DNA of 64,000 nt from Tistrella mobilis (GTDB lineage: Bacteria; Pseudomonadota; Alphaproteobacteria; Tistrellales; Tistrellaceae). Of this stretch, positions 8,104 to 18,000 are shown piece by piece. The translations under genes and the position numbers were made by a program. The notes below the pieces were generated by a model that saw only the letters and a list, made by a program, of their open reading frames with translations, made no database searches and had not been told where the DNA came from. Where the stretch lies: assembly GCF_041468085.1 (NCBI RefSeq), contig NZ_CP121017.1:744001-808000 (forward strand), given 5' to 3'. The first letter of the stretch is position 1. Every line of letters starts with the position of its first letter.

Positions 8104-8928
8104 TCAGCGGCCGGTAAAGGCTGGGGCGCGGCGTTCGACGAAATGGGCGACGCCCTCGCGGAAATCTTCGGTGGCGAAACACTTCATCTGCTCTGAATCG
8201 GCGAGATGGGTGGCGGTGGCGAGGTCCTGGAACAGCCCGGCATAGAGCTGGCGCTTGATGATCCGCATCGAGCGCGGCGAGGACAGATCGGCAAGCTCGG
8301 AAGCCACCGCATGCACCGCCTCGACGAAACCTTCGGCCGGCAGGGCCCTGACCAGACCCAGCGCCGCGGCCTCGCTGCCGGTGAGCACGCGCCCTGAGAG
8401 CAGCAGGTCGGCGGCGGCCATCGGCCCGATCAGTCGGGGCAGGATCCAGGCCGAGCCGTGTTCGGCGATCAGCCCGCGGCGGGCAAAGGCGGTGGTGAGC
8501 CTGGCATCCTCGACCATGTAGCGCAGGTCGCAATAAAGCGTGATGCAGAGCCCGACCCCGGCCGCAGCACCGTTGATCGCGGCCACGATCGGCTTGGGCA
8601 CGTCGAGCAGCCAGGAATAGCGCTGGCCGAAATTGTCGGGCACGTAGTCCCGGGCCGCGGCCGGCGCCGGTTTGGCCTCTCCCGGTGCCGCCGGCGTCAG
8701 CCGGCCCATATCGGCCCCGGCACAGAAGCCGCGGCCGGCACCGGTGACCATGATCGCCCGGACCGCCTCGTCGGCGACGGCGCGGTCCATGGCGGCTCGG
8801 AATTCCGCTTCCATGCGCGGTGTCCAGGCGTTCAGCTTGTCAGGGCGGTTGAGGGTAAGCGTCGCGACCCGCCCGGTCACCGTATAGAGCACCTCGGCTT
8901 CGGTCCCGGTCTCTGTTGCGTCGACCAT
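8104..8928 (-). CDS. Enoyl-CoA hydratase/isomerase (crotonase) family protein
   Basis: Crotonase-fold enzyme acting on an acyl-CoA, 274 residues. The oxyanion-hole segments GRGFCAGAD and NGAAAGVGLC are clear. By eye, the positions of the two catalytic glutamates of classical hydratases are not glutamate (Phe and Asp), while GLIAEHGSAWILPRLIG carries a nearby Glu as in isomerase-type members. It may therefore be an isomerase or hydrolase rather than a hydratase. It is transcribed ahead of the CoA-transferase and leads the minus arm of a divergent promoter with palindromic sites. Confidence 0.85.
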   Translation of the reverse strand: MVDATETGTEAEVLYTVTGRVATLTLNRPDKLNAWTPRMEAEFRAAMDRAVADEAVRAIMVTGAGRGFCAGADMGRLTPAAPGEAKPAPAAARDYVPDNFGQRYSWLLDVPKPIVAAINGAAAGVGLCITLYCDLRYMVEDARLTTAFARRGLIAEHGSAWILPRLIGPMAAADLLLSGRVLTGSEAAALGLVRALPAEGFVEAVHAVASELADLSSPRSMRIIKRQLYAGLFQDLATATHLADSEQMKCFATEDFREGVAHFVERRAPAFTGR

Positions 8929-9271
8929 ACCGTCCTCCCCTTTCTGTCGCGTGGCGTGAGCCCTTTTCTGGATAACAGTGGCCGGCGGAGGGCGGAAGCC
9001 GGTTCAGGCTTGTGGAGAGCAGATACACATATGTGAATGCACCCGCAGTGCCGCCCGCCCCGACGTCCACATATGTGGACGCATGAACATATATGTAGAA
9101 AAACAAAACACATCTGCGAAACGGTCGCCGCTCTGCGGCCCTTGCGCCTATACTTCGGACGCTGCAAGGCGGGAGGAACGCCGGAGCGTGATGCTCCGCA
9201 GCCATCGAAGAATGAGGCGGATCTGCCGGAGACCGGGATGATCCGCCGGCAAAAAACGGGCAGTCCGAACC
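8929..9271. promoter_or_regulatory. Divergent promoter region with three ACATATGT-type palindromes
   Basis: A 343-base gap between two divergent crotonase genes, clearly more AT-rich than its surroundings. It contains CACATATGTG (9026-9035), the perfect 18-bp palindrome CGTCCACATATGTGGACG (9064-9081) and ACATATATGT (9087-9096). Centres are 42 and 19 bases apart, so the first two would lie on the same helix face. These are good candidates for operators of the IclR-type regulator encoded at 13121, which would control both arms. Confidence 0.6.
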
Positions 9272-10054
9272 ATGTCGATCACGCAGAAGGGGGACGTCCA
9301 CGTCTCGACCGATGGCCATGTCACGGTCCTGGAGATCCGGCGTCCACCGAACAATTTCTTTGATCTCGATCTGATCCGCGACCTGTCGAGCCTGGTCGAG
9401 GCGCTGGATGAAGATGTCGACTGCCGGGCGATCCTGCTGGCATCGGAGGGGAAGGCCTTTTGCGCCGGCGCCGATTTCCAGCGCCGCCCGGCCGAACTCG
9501 CCGGGGCGGTTGAAGATCGCAATCCGCTCTATTCCGAGGCGGTGCGTCTGTTCCACAATCGCAAGCCGATCGTGGCTGCGGTGCAAGGGCCGGCGATCGG
9601 CGGCGGGCTCGGGCTGTCGCTGGTGGCCGATTTCCGGGTCGCCGCACCCGAAGCGCGCTTCGGGGCGAATTTCGTCAAGCTGGGCATTCATCCGGGCTTC
9701 GGTCTGACCCACACCCTGCCGCGGGTGATCGGTGTTCAGAAGGCGCAGTGGATGTTCATGACCGGCCGGCGCCTGACCGGCGAGGAAGCCCGGGCGGCGG
9801 GACTGGTCGATCTGCTGGTCCCGGCCGACCGGCTGCGTGCCGAGGCGATGGCCCTGGCACAGGAGATCGCCGAGGGCGCGCCGCTCGCCGTCCAGTCGAC
9901 CCGCGCCACCCTGCGCCGGGGGCTGGCCGATGCCGTTCAGGCCCAGACCGATCACGAATTCGTCGAGCAGAAATGGCTCGCCCGGACCGAGGATCACCGC
10001 GAGGGAATCCGCGCCGTGGCCGAACGCCGCCCGGGCCGCTTCGTCGCCCGCTGA
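9272..10054 (+). CDS. Enoyl-CoA hydratase/isomerase (crotonase) family protein
   Basis: Second crotonase of the locus, 260 residues, reading away from the shared promoter. The oxyanion-hole segments GKAFCAGADF and GPAIGGGLGLSL are intact. The region of the hydratase glutamates reads NFVKLGIHPGFGLTHTLPRV and KAQWMFMTG, without either Glu. This argues against a standard beta-oxidation hydratase and for an isomerase, hydrolase or dehalogenase-type member. It is followed 98 bases later by the TRAP transporter genes, probably on the same transcript. Confidence 0.85.
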   Translation: MSITQKGDVHVSTDGHVTVLEIRRPPNNFFDLDLIRDLSSLVEALDEDVDCRAILLASEGKAFCAGADFQRRPAELAGAVEDRNPLYSEAVRLFHNRKPIVAAVQGPAIGGGLGLSLVADFRVAAPEARFGANFVKLGIHPGFGLTHTLPRVIGVQKAQWMFMTGRRLTGEEARAAGLVDLLVPADRLRAEAMALAQEIAEGAPLAVQSTRATLRRGLADAVQAQTDHEFVEQKWLARTEDHREGIRAVAERRPGRFVAR

Positions 10055-10152
10055 CCGAAGACACCCAGCCGGACCTGGCCGACCCACGCGACACCCAAGA
10101 TCGCGGCGGCAGGATCCTTGCGCGCCCTGCATCAGACAAGGGAGGACAACGG

Positions 10153-11199
10153 ATGATCAATCGCCGCAGTTTCGTGAAGCTTGCCGCCGCAGGCGCGGCC
10201 GCCGGCAGTTTCGGCATGCCGTGGATTGCCCGCGCGGCAAAGCCGATCACGCTGAAACTGGCGGATTCGCTGCCGACCACCCATTACTCGATGCCGATCA
10301 TCAAGCACTGGATCAAGCAGATCGAGGACGGGACGGAAGGGCGGGTCAGATTCGAGCACTACCCCGCCGAACAGCTGGCCAGCGCCCGCGACCTGCTGGA
10401 TGCCGTGCAGACCCGCATTGCCGATGTCGCCTATATCCCGGCGCAGTACTTTTCCGAGAAGCTGCCCATGGCGACGGTCGGCAGCCTGCCGATCCCCGAG
10501 ATCAAGGCCGACATCTACGCGCTGGAGGCCGCCTATTACGAGATCGGCCTGGGCATTCTGGATGAGGTCGAGTTCAGGGATGCCGGCATCCGGGCGCTCA
10601 GGGCCTCGTCGACCGAGGCCTACAATCTCCACATGGTCAGCCGGAAGATCGTCACTCTCGACGATCTTGCGGGGCAGAAGATCCGGGTCGGCGGCAATGT
10701 CCAGCAGCAGGCGATCACGGCTCTGGGGGGTATTCCGGTCACGGTCACCCCGCCCGAGATCTACAACGCCATGCAGAACGGCACGCTCGACGGCACCGTC
10801 TTTCACATTCCCAGCATCCATTCCTACAAGCTGAACGATCTGGTGCGCTACAGCACCGACAACCTCAATCTCGGCGTGTTCAACAGCTATTACGCCATGA
10901 ACCGCGACCTTTGGGACGATCTGCCGCCCGATATCCAGGCCGTGTTCGACAAGGTCGGCCGCGAGCTGATCCGCTTCGAGGGCGACACCATCTCGCGCCA
11001 GTCCGATGCCTGGCGGGCGGAATTCCGCAAGCAGGGGATCGAGGTCTACGATCTGGCACCCGAGGTGATCGACGAGACCACCCGGCGGCTGACGCCGATC
11101 CGGCAGACATGGGCGGAGCTGTATGAAAGCCGCAATCTGCCGGCCGGGCGCGTGGTCGATGCCTGGGTCGCGGCGCTCAAGAAACACGCCCGGGCCTGA
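10153..11199 (+). CDS. TRAP transporter substrate-binding protein (DctP family)
   Basis: Periplasmic receptor of a tripartite ATP-independent transporter for organic acids. The 348 residues start at the ATG at 10153 behind GGGAGGACAA; the frame extending 5' overlaps the crotonase and is not used. A twin-arginine-like export signal, NRRSFVKLAAAG, opens the protein and cleavage is expected near IARAAKP. The body has the DctP fold with the conserved LAGQKIRVGGN and YNAMQNGTLDGT segments. It is followed at once by the small and large permeases. Confidence 0.9.
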   Translation: MINRRSFVKLAAAGAAAGSFGMPWIARAAKPITLKLADSLPTTHYSMPIIKHWIKQIEDGTEGRVRFEHYPAEQLASARDLLDAVQTRIADVAYIPAQYFSEKLPMATVGSLPIPEIKADIYALEAAYYEIGLGILDEVEFRDAGIRALRASSTEAYNLHMVSRKIVTLDDLAGQKIRVGGNVQQQAITALGGIPVTVTPPEIYNAMQNGTLDGTVFHIPSIHSYKLNDLVRYSTDNLNLGVFNSYYAMNRDLWDDLPPDIQAVFDKVGRELIRFEGDTISRQSDAWRAEFRKQGIEVYDLAPEVIDETTRRLTPIRQTWAELYESRNLPAGRVVDAWVAALKKHARA

Positions 11200-11213
11200 G
11201 GGAGGGCGGGGGG

Positions 11214-11747
11214 TTGGACACGCTCGACCATCTGATCGGCCGGCTGGAGGCCCTGTTCGAATACGTCGCCATCGTGCTGCTCGCGATCATGATGCTGATC
11301 ATCACCATGGATGCCGGCGGCCGCTATCTCTTCGCGGCGCCGGTCTTCGGCACGCATGAATTCGTCGAGTTCTATCTGATGGTCGGCGTGGTCTTCCTCG
11401 GCATCGCCCAGTTGCAGGCCAGACGCGGCCATGTTGCGGTGACTTTCGTCTCCCGTAACTTCCCGCGGCCGGTCCGCCGGCTGCTGGAGGTCGTGTTCCT
11501 GGCGGCGACGCTCGCCGCCGTCACCGGCATCGGCTGGATGGCGGTGGAACAGGCCTCGACCAATCTCATCCGCGACCGGGTGATCGCGACGCCCTTTCCG
11601 TTCAGCCAGGTGCCGATGCCGGTCTGGCCGTCCTGGGTGCTGGTCGCAGCCGGCGTGATCCTGCTCTGGCTGCGCATGGCGCTGCAGCTTCTGCGGTGCC
11701 TGATCTCGGGCGAGAGTCCCGAAGAGACGGGTAGTGCCATCCACTGA
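11214..11747 (+). CDS. TRAP transporter small permease (DctQ family)
   Basis: Four-helix membrane subunit joining the large permease. 177 residues from a TTG start at 11214 behind a GGAGGGCGGGG ribosome site. Helices lie at about 18-38, 50-70, 92-112 and 133-155, and the family region around FLGIAQLQARRGHVAVTF is present. It sits 14 bases after the binding protein gene. The rare start codon may keep its level low relative to the receptor. Confidence 0.9.
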   Translation: MDTLDHLIGRLEALFEYVAIVLLAIMMLIITMDAGGRYLFAAPVFGTHEFVEFYLMVGVVFLGIAQLQARRGHVAVTFVSRNFPRPVRRLLEVVFLAATLAAVTGIGWMAVEQASTNLIRDRVIATPFPFSQVPMPVWPSWVLVAAGVILLWLRMALQLLRCLISGESPEETGSAIH

Positions 11748-11789
11748 GGGCGGGCTCCACGAGCCCCTGCCGCACGGGACATCGCCCCC

Positions 11790-13085
11790 ATGTTCGACAT
11801 CGTCTTTCCGATCATCCTGTTCCTGGTGACCCTGGTTCTGGGGATGCCGATCGGCTTCTCGCTGATCGTCGCCGGGGCCGCGGGCATCTGGATCAATGCC
11901 GGCTGGATGCCCCTGCTCGGCATCCTCAGGGCCGAGCCCTACCGCCATGCCTCGTCGTTTCTGCTGACCACCATTCCGCTGTTCATCCTGATGGCGGAGC
12001 TTCTGGCCCGCGGCACGGTGGTGCAGGCGATGTTCCGCTGCGCCTATGCCTTCGTCGGCCATCTGCGCGGCGGGCTGGCGCTGGCGGCGGTGGGCGCCAA
12101 TGCGGGCTTCGCCGCACTCAGCGGCTCCAGCACGGCTGCCGCCGCCGCCATGGCGCGGATCTCGATCCCCGAGATGCGCCGCTTCGGCTATGACGACCGG
12201 CTGTCGCTCGGCACCGTCGCCATCGCGGGCACGCTCGCGATCATGATCCCGCCCAGCCTGGGGCTGATCATCTACGGCATCCTGACCGAAAGTTCGATCG
12301 GCCGGCTGTTCGTGGCCGGCATCGTGCCCGGGCTGCTCTCCGCCACCGGCTTCGTGATCTCGATCATGATCTGGGTGCGGCGGGATCCTTCGATTGCGCC
12401 CCAGGTGGTGCGGACAGCCTGGCCGGAGCGGGTGCGCAGCCTGACCGCGATCGGCCCGGCGATGCTGCTGGTGGTGTTCGTTGCGGGCTCGATCTATTCC
12501 GGTGCCGCGACACCGACCGAGGCGGCGGCGATCGGCGCCATGGCGGCGCTGGTGATCAGCGTCGTCTTCGGGGGGCTGCGTGGACGGGACATGCTTGCCG
12601 CCTTCCGCTCATCGATCCGCAGCACCGCGCTGATCTTCACCATCATCATCGGCGCGATGATCTTCGGGAAATATCTTGCCATCACCCGGCTGCCCCAGGA
12701 TCTGCTGGAGACGATCGTGGCGCTGAACATCCCCGGCTGGGCGATCATCGCAATCCTGATCGTGATCTATCTGATCCTGGGCTGTTTCCTGGACCAGCTG
12801 GCGGTGATGCTGCTGACCCTGCCGCTGACCTTTCCGCTGGTGGTCGGCCTCGGCTACGACCCGATCTGGTGGGGAATCGTCCTGACCAAGACCTCGGAGA
12901 TCGGCCTGGTGACACCACCGCTCGGCCTGAACAGTTTCGTGGTCTCGGCCTCCGCCGATGCGCCGCTGGAGAAGACCTTCTCCGGCGTGTGGCGGCTGCT
13001 GATCGGCGACATGATCGTATTGCTGCTGCTGCTGCTGTTCCCGGCACTCTCGCTCGGCCTGCCCGGCTGGTGGTACGGTCCGTGA
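11790..13085 (+). CDS. TRAP transporter large permease (DctM family)
   Basis: Membrane subunit that carries the substrate using a sodium or proton gradient. 431 residues with about 12 helices, the usual size. Family features include the early Gly-rich GFAALSGSSTAAAAAMA, the IMIPPSLGLIIYG segment and VTPPLGLNSFVVSA near the C-terminus. It completes a P-Q-M gene set whose substrate is likely the acid processed by the flanking CoA enzymes. Confidence 0.92.
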   Translation: MFDIVFPIILFLVTLVLGMPIGFSLIVAGAAGIWINAGWMPLLGILRAEPYRHASSFLLTTIPLFILMAELLARGTVVQAMFRCAYAFVGHLRGGLALAAVGANAGFAALSGSSTAAAAAMARISIPEMRRFGYDDRLSLGTVAIAGTLAIMIPPSLGLIIYGILTESSIGRLFVAGIVPGLLSATGFVISIMIWVRRDPSIAPQVVRTAWPERVRSLTAIGPAMLLVVFVAGSIYSGAATPTEAAAIGAMAALVISVVFGGLRGRDMLAAFRSSIRSTALIFTIIIGAMIFGKYLAITRLPQDLLETIVALNIPGWAIIAILIVIYLILGCFLDQLAVMLLTLPLTFPLVVGLGYDPIWWGIVLTKTSEIGLVTPPLGLNSFVVSASADAPLEKTFSGVWRLLIGDMIVLLLLLLFPALSLGLPGWWYGP

Positions 13086-13120
13086 CGCCAGGTGCCCCCA
13101 AGGGAGGAGAACGACGGATC

Positions 13121-13867
13121 ATGTCGACGGCCGCCATCAAGACCGCCCGGCGGGTTTTCGAGGTGCTGGAGTATTTCGACGAGGTGAAGCGGCCGTTGAC
13201 GCTGCGCGAGGTCTCGGCCCATTTCGGCTATCCGGTGTCGAGCACCGCCGCCCTGCTCAAAAGCCTGTTGCAGCTGGGCTATGTCGACTTCAACCGGCCG
13301 ACCCGCACCTATATGCCGACCATGCGCGTCGCCATGCTGGGCGACTGGATCCAGGCCTCGCTGTTCGGCGAGGGCCGGATCCTCAGGCTGATGCAGTATC
13401 TGAACGAGATGACCGGCGAGATGGTGAGCCTCGGCACCCAGTCGGACATCTACATGCAGTATGTCCACGTGCTCTATTCGCGCGAGGGTCTGCAATACCG
13501 CGTGCGGCCGGGCACCGTGCGCTCCATGACCCGCTCGGGCTATGGCTGGCTGCTCCTGAGCGCCATGCCGGATGCCGAGATCGACAAGCTGCTCCGGCGG
13601 GTGAACATCGAAGAGGATGATCCCGCCCGACGGATGACGCTGGAAGAGCTGATGGTGCCGGTCACCGAGGTCCGGCAGCTGGGCTATGTCTATTCCCGCC
13701 ACACCGTCACCCAGGGGGCCGGGGTGATCGGCATGCTGCTGCCGCCGCAGAGCTATGGCCGCCGCTTCACCATCGGGGTCGGCGGCCCGGTCGACCGGCT
13801 GGAAGAGAAGCATGACATGATCCTGGCCCTGCTGCGCGAGGCGATCCCGCGTTTCCTGCCGGGATGA
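13121..13867 (+). CDS. IclR-family transcriptional regulator
   Basis: Local regulator of 248 residues. An N-terminal winged helix-turn-helix (about 5-65, with LREVSAHFGYPVSSTAALLK) precedes the IclR effector domain (about 80-245, with RPGTVRSMTRSGYGWLLLS). The ATG at 13121 follows GGGAGGAGAAC. It is the last gene of the TRAP unit and is the obvious candidate to bind the palindromes between 9026 and 9096. Effector-domain residues give no firm ligand. Role in this locus is inferred from position. Confidence 0.88.
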   Translation: MSTAAIKTARRVFEVLEYFDEVKRPLTLREVSAHFGYPVSSTAALLKSLLQLGYVDFNRPTRTYMPTMRVAMLGDWIQASLFGEGRILRLMQYLNEMTGEMVSLGTQSDIYMQYVHVLYSREGLQYRVRPGTVRSMTRSGYGWLLLSAMPDAEIDKLLRRVNIEEDDPARRMTLEELMVPVTEVRQLGYVYSRHTVTQGAGVIGMLLPPQSYGRRFTIGVGGPVDRLEEKHDMILALLREAIPRFLPG

Positions 13868-13890
13868 GCTGCGCCGCCACCGGCCGTTTC

Positions 13891-14796
13891 CTAGCGCCGG
13901 ACGGCCTGGCGGGTCGCGGCGACCGAGACGAAGCCCGCGGCGGCGGCCGAGAGCGGCGATCCGCGGCGCCAGGCGGTGGCGACCTGGATCGCGGGGAGGT
14001 CTTCGGCCACGCCCCGCGCCTCTATCTTGTCGCCTTCCAGCGACCAGGGCCGATAGGTGAGGTCGGGCAGGATCGCGACACCGGTGCCGGTGGCGACCAG
14101 GCTGCGCACCGCCTCGACCGAGCGGGTGCGGAAGGCGACCGGCGGGCGGATGCCCAGCCGGCGCCAGACCACCTCCGACGCCTCGGCAATCTCGTCGATG
14201 GTCAGCAGCACATGGGGCTCGGCGGCGAGGTCGCGCAGGCTGACCCGTTCCTCGGCGGTCGCGGCATGGCCGAGCGGCAGCCAGACCCGGTAGGGGGAGA
14301 TTTCCACCACCTCGATCTGCAGGGCGGAACTGCTGCGGCCGGGTGCGAGCACCATCACCGCCACGTCGAGTTCGCCGCCGACCAGCAGGTGTTCCAGATA
14401 GTCGCCATTGTCCTCGACCGTCTGGACATCGACATCGGGGAAGGCGCGGCGGAAGCGGGCGAGCAGATCGGCGAGGACATAGCCCGCAACCAGCGGGGTC
14501 ACCCCCAATGCCAGCCGGCCCTTCAGCACCGCGCTTTCGCCGCGGATCGCGCGCCGGGCATCGGCGACATCGGCCAGGATGCGCCGGGCATGGGCCAGAA
14601 ACTGATGCCCTTTGAGCGTGGGGGCCACACCGCGGGCGTGACGCTCGACCAGAGGAAAGCCCAGATCGATCTCCAGCCCGCGCAGGGCCTCGGTCACGGT
14701 CGACTGCGAGATCGACAGCGCCTGGGCGGCGGAGGAGATGCTGCCGCGTTCCACGATCGCGACGAAATACTGCAGCTGGCGCAGCGAGAAGGCCAT
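13891..14796 (-). CDS. LysR-family transcriptional regulator
   Basis: 301 residues from the ATG at 14796. The N-terminal HTH has the family pattern LRQLQYFVAIVERGSISSAA and SISQSTVTEALRGLE, followed by a periplasmic-binding-protein-like effector domain (about 90-295). It is convergent with the IclR gene and divergent from the large helicase at 15018. The 221 bases between it and the helicase could hold a shared control region, but I see no convincing LysR box. A regulatory link to the helicase or the acid locus is unproven. Confidence 0.88.
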   Translation of the reverse strand: MAFSLRQLQYFVAIVERGSISSAAQALSISQSTVTEALRGLEIDLGFPLVERHARGVAPTLKGHQFLAHARRILADVADARRAIRGESAVLKGRLALGVTPLVAGYVLADLLARFRRAFPDVDVQTVEDNGDYLEHLLVGGELDVAVMVLAPGRSSSALQIEVVEISPYRVWLPLGHAATAEERVSLRDLAAEPHVLLTIDEIAEASEVVWRRLGIRPPVAFRTRSVEAVRSLVATGTGVAILPDLTYRPWSLEGDKIEARGVAEDLPAIQVATAWRRGSPLSAAAAGFVSVAATRQAVRR

Positions 14797-15017
14797 GCGG
14801 GTCGGGCTCCCGGGGGCGGTGCGGCGGGCCCGGACATCATGACGCGGGGCGATGCGGGATGGGAAGACCGGCACGCGGTCCGTTGGCCGGGGATGCGCCG
14901 GGCGTTGACCAGGAACCCGCTGAAGCGTTGAAATTTCCCGGCGCTCCTTCTACAGCTTGAGCCGAGCCCCGCCGCGGCCCGTCCGCGGTTCCCTTCCCCC
15001 TCGGATGGTGAGCGGAG

Positions 15018-18000
15018 ATGAGCGAAACGGTGTCCCCCGAGAACGAGCCCATCCCCCAGGTCGCTCCCGTCTCGCCCGCCTCCGACGAGGCGTCGGTCTT
15101 CCGGGGCAGCCTGCCGCTGGCGGCGAAGCTCGATCGGGCGCGGATGGAACTGCTCGATCTCTCGGCGCGCAACCGCCTGCTGAACCTGCCTCAGGCCCGG
15201 CGCAGCCGCATGCTCGACATCGTCGACGAGCGTGCGGCCGAAATCTACCGGCTGCTGGTGGGCGAGGGGCGGCGCTTCTCCTTCCTGCCCGGCCGCGAGG
15301 CCGGGGACGATCCGGCGGAAGAGGCTGCGGCGGAGGGAGATGTCCCGGCCCTGACGCAGCCTGAGGACCTGGCTGCGGATCCAGGCGGCCCGGCCGCCCG
15401 CCACACCGACACGAAGCTCCAGACCCGTCTCGGGTCGGAAGGATTGCAGCGCCGCCTGCTGGATCTGCACCTGGATGCGCGCACCCTGGAGGAAGAGCAG
15501 GGCGTCAACATCCTGTTCCTGGCCCTGGGCACGCTGGTCTGGACGGATCCTGCCGCCGGCGGTCAGCTGCGCCGGGCGCCGCTGGTGCTGGTGCCGGTGC
15601 AGCTGGAGCGCGGCAGCGCCACCGAGCGTTTCCGGCTGGCGGCACGGCCCGAGGACGTCGCGACCAATCTGTCGCTCGAAGCCTTCCTGGACCGCGAACA
15701 CGGTATCACCCTGCCTGCATTCGACGCGGAAGCCGAGGGCGAGACCGATCCGTTCACGGCCTATGTCGCGGCGGTCACCGAGGCGGTTCATGGCCGCAAG
15801 GGCTGGGAAGTCCGGCCCGACGAGGTGATCCTCGGCTTCTTCTCGTTCTCCAAATTCCTGATGTATCGCGACCTGGATCCGGCGGTCTGGCCCGCGGATG
15901 CGCCGCTGACCGACCGGCCGCTGATCCGCGGCCTGCTGGACGAGGGTTTCGGGGTCGAGGATGTCGATTTCGATGAGGACGTGCCGGTCGATCCGCTGAT
16001 CGGGCCCGAGGATCTGGTGCATATCGTCGATGCCGACGCCTCGCAGACGCTGGCGATCCACGAGGCGCGGCGCGGCCGCGATCTGGTGATCCAGGGCCCG
16101 CCCGGCACCGGCAAGTCGCAGACCATCGCCAATGTCATCGCCGCCGCGGTCGCCGACGGCAAGACCGTGCTGTTCGTGGCCGAAAAGATGGCGGCGCTGG
16201 AAGTGGTGAAGCGCCGGCTGGATCAGGCCGGCGTGGGCGAGATCTGCCTGGAGCTGCACAGCCACAAGGCGACCAAACGGGCGGTGCTGGAGGATCTGAA
16301 GCGCAGCTGGGAGCTGGGCACGCCCAGGATCGGTGATGACGAGACCCTGTTCCATCGCCTGGGCCGCAGCCGGGCGCAGCTGAATGCCCATGCCGAACGG
16401 CTGCATCGCGAACTGGAGCCGACGGGGCTGACGCCCTATCAGGTGATCGGCGAGCTGGTGCGTCTGCGCGCTGCCGGGGTGGCACCGGCCGATTTCGATC
16501 TGGCGGAAGCCGCCCCCGGCTGGAGCGCTGCCGAACGCGCGGCCCTTGCCGCGACGCTGGATGATCTCGCCCGCCGGATCGAGGCGGAGGGCCCGCCCGC
16601 GACCCATCCCTGGCGCGGGGTGGGGCTGGATGTGATCAGCCCGCTGGATGCCGACCGCCGGCTGGCCGAGATCGCGGCGCTGGAGCGCGGGCTCGCCGGC
16701 TGGCGCGAGGAGGCGGGCGCGATTGCCGCGCTGCTGGACGTGCCGGCCCCCGTCACGCTCGACGGCAGCGGACGGCTGCTGGCCCGGGCGGAACGGCTGG
16801 CGGCGGCACCTGATCTGCCGCCCGCGGTGTTCCTCGATCCGGTCTGGTCGGTGGCGGCCGACGATGTGGCGGTGCTGGTCCGGACCGGACTTGCGCTGCG
16901 TGATCAGGCGGCACGGCTGAGGCCGGGGCTCGCGCCCGCGGCGGCGGGACTTGCGATCGCTGATCTTCAGGCGGCGCGCGACCGGCTGACCGTCCTGCCC
17001 GCAGGTTTCGACACGGCGGCCCGCGACCGGCTGGCCCGGGTGACGGCGGCGCTGCCGGCGGTGGTGGAGGCGGCGAGCCGACTGGCCGGCCATCTGGGGC
17101 TGCCGGTGCCGGAAACCCTGCGCGAGGCCGAGGCGCTGACCGGCTGCGGCAAGGCCGTGGCGGAAGCCCCGGATCTGCCGGCGGAGCAGCTGGCGGCCGG
17201 GGTCTGGGAGGAGGAGCGGGCAGCGCTCACCGATCTGGTCGAGACTGTGCGTGCCGCGCATGACGCCCGTCTGGCGACCGGAGACATCTTTACCGAGGCC
17301 GCCTGGTCGACGGGGCTGGCCGAGGCCCGACAGGCGATCGCCGAGGCCGGCGGCAGCCTGTTCCGCATCTTCAGCGGCCGCTGGCGGCGGGCGAACCGGC
17401 TGGTCAAATCGATCCTGACCGGACCGAAGCCCGAGGATGGCGAACTGATCCGGCTGCTCGACCGGGTGATTGCCGGTCAGGCGGCGGCGGCAAGGGCAGA
17501 AGCGGGCGACGCCCTGGGCCGTGCCGCTTTCGGCCCGGTCTGGCGCGGTGCGCGCAGCGCGCCCGAGCGGCTGGAGGCGATGCTGGCCTGGGTGAACGGC
17601 CCGGCGGGCGACGCCGCGACCCGCCGGACCGCCGCAGCCTGTGCCGACCGGCCGCTTGCCGGCGATCTGGCCGCACGTCTCGCGGCGGCGGTTGCGGCGG
17701 TCCGTGACGATCTAGACCGGCTGGCGGAGGATCTGGGGGCGGCGGCCCCCGCCCTGCTCGGCACGGATCTGGGAGGGCAGCGGGCCCTGCTGGCGGCACC
17801 GGCCCTGCCGCCGGTGGTTGCCGCCGAGGCCGTGGTCGACATGGCCTTCGCCGCCCCGGCGGGCACCGCCGGCGAACGGCTCGCCGCCCTGGACGATCTG
17901 CTGGAGATGCGCCGGCGCGAGACCGTGCTTGCCGATGCCGCAGTCACCGGCCGTGCCGCCTTCGGGCCGCTCTGGCCGGCGGGTGATCGGGCGGTGGCGG

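Noticed and set aside
14694-17261. 855-codon minus-strand frame covering the LysR start and helicase N-terminus
   Set aside because: It overlaps the LysR gene on the same strand in another frame and the helicase on the opposite strand; no recognisable domain. A shadow of the helicase.
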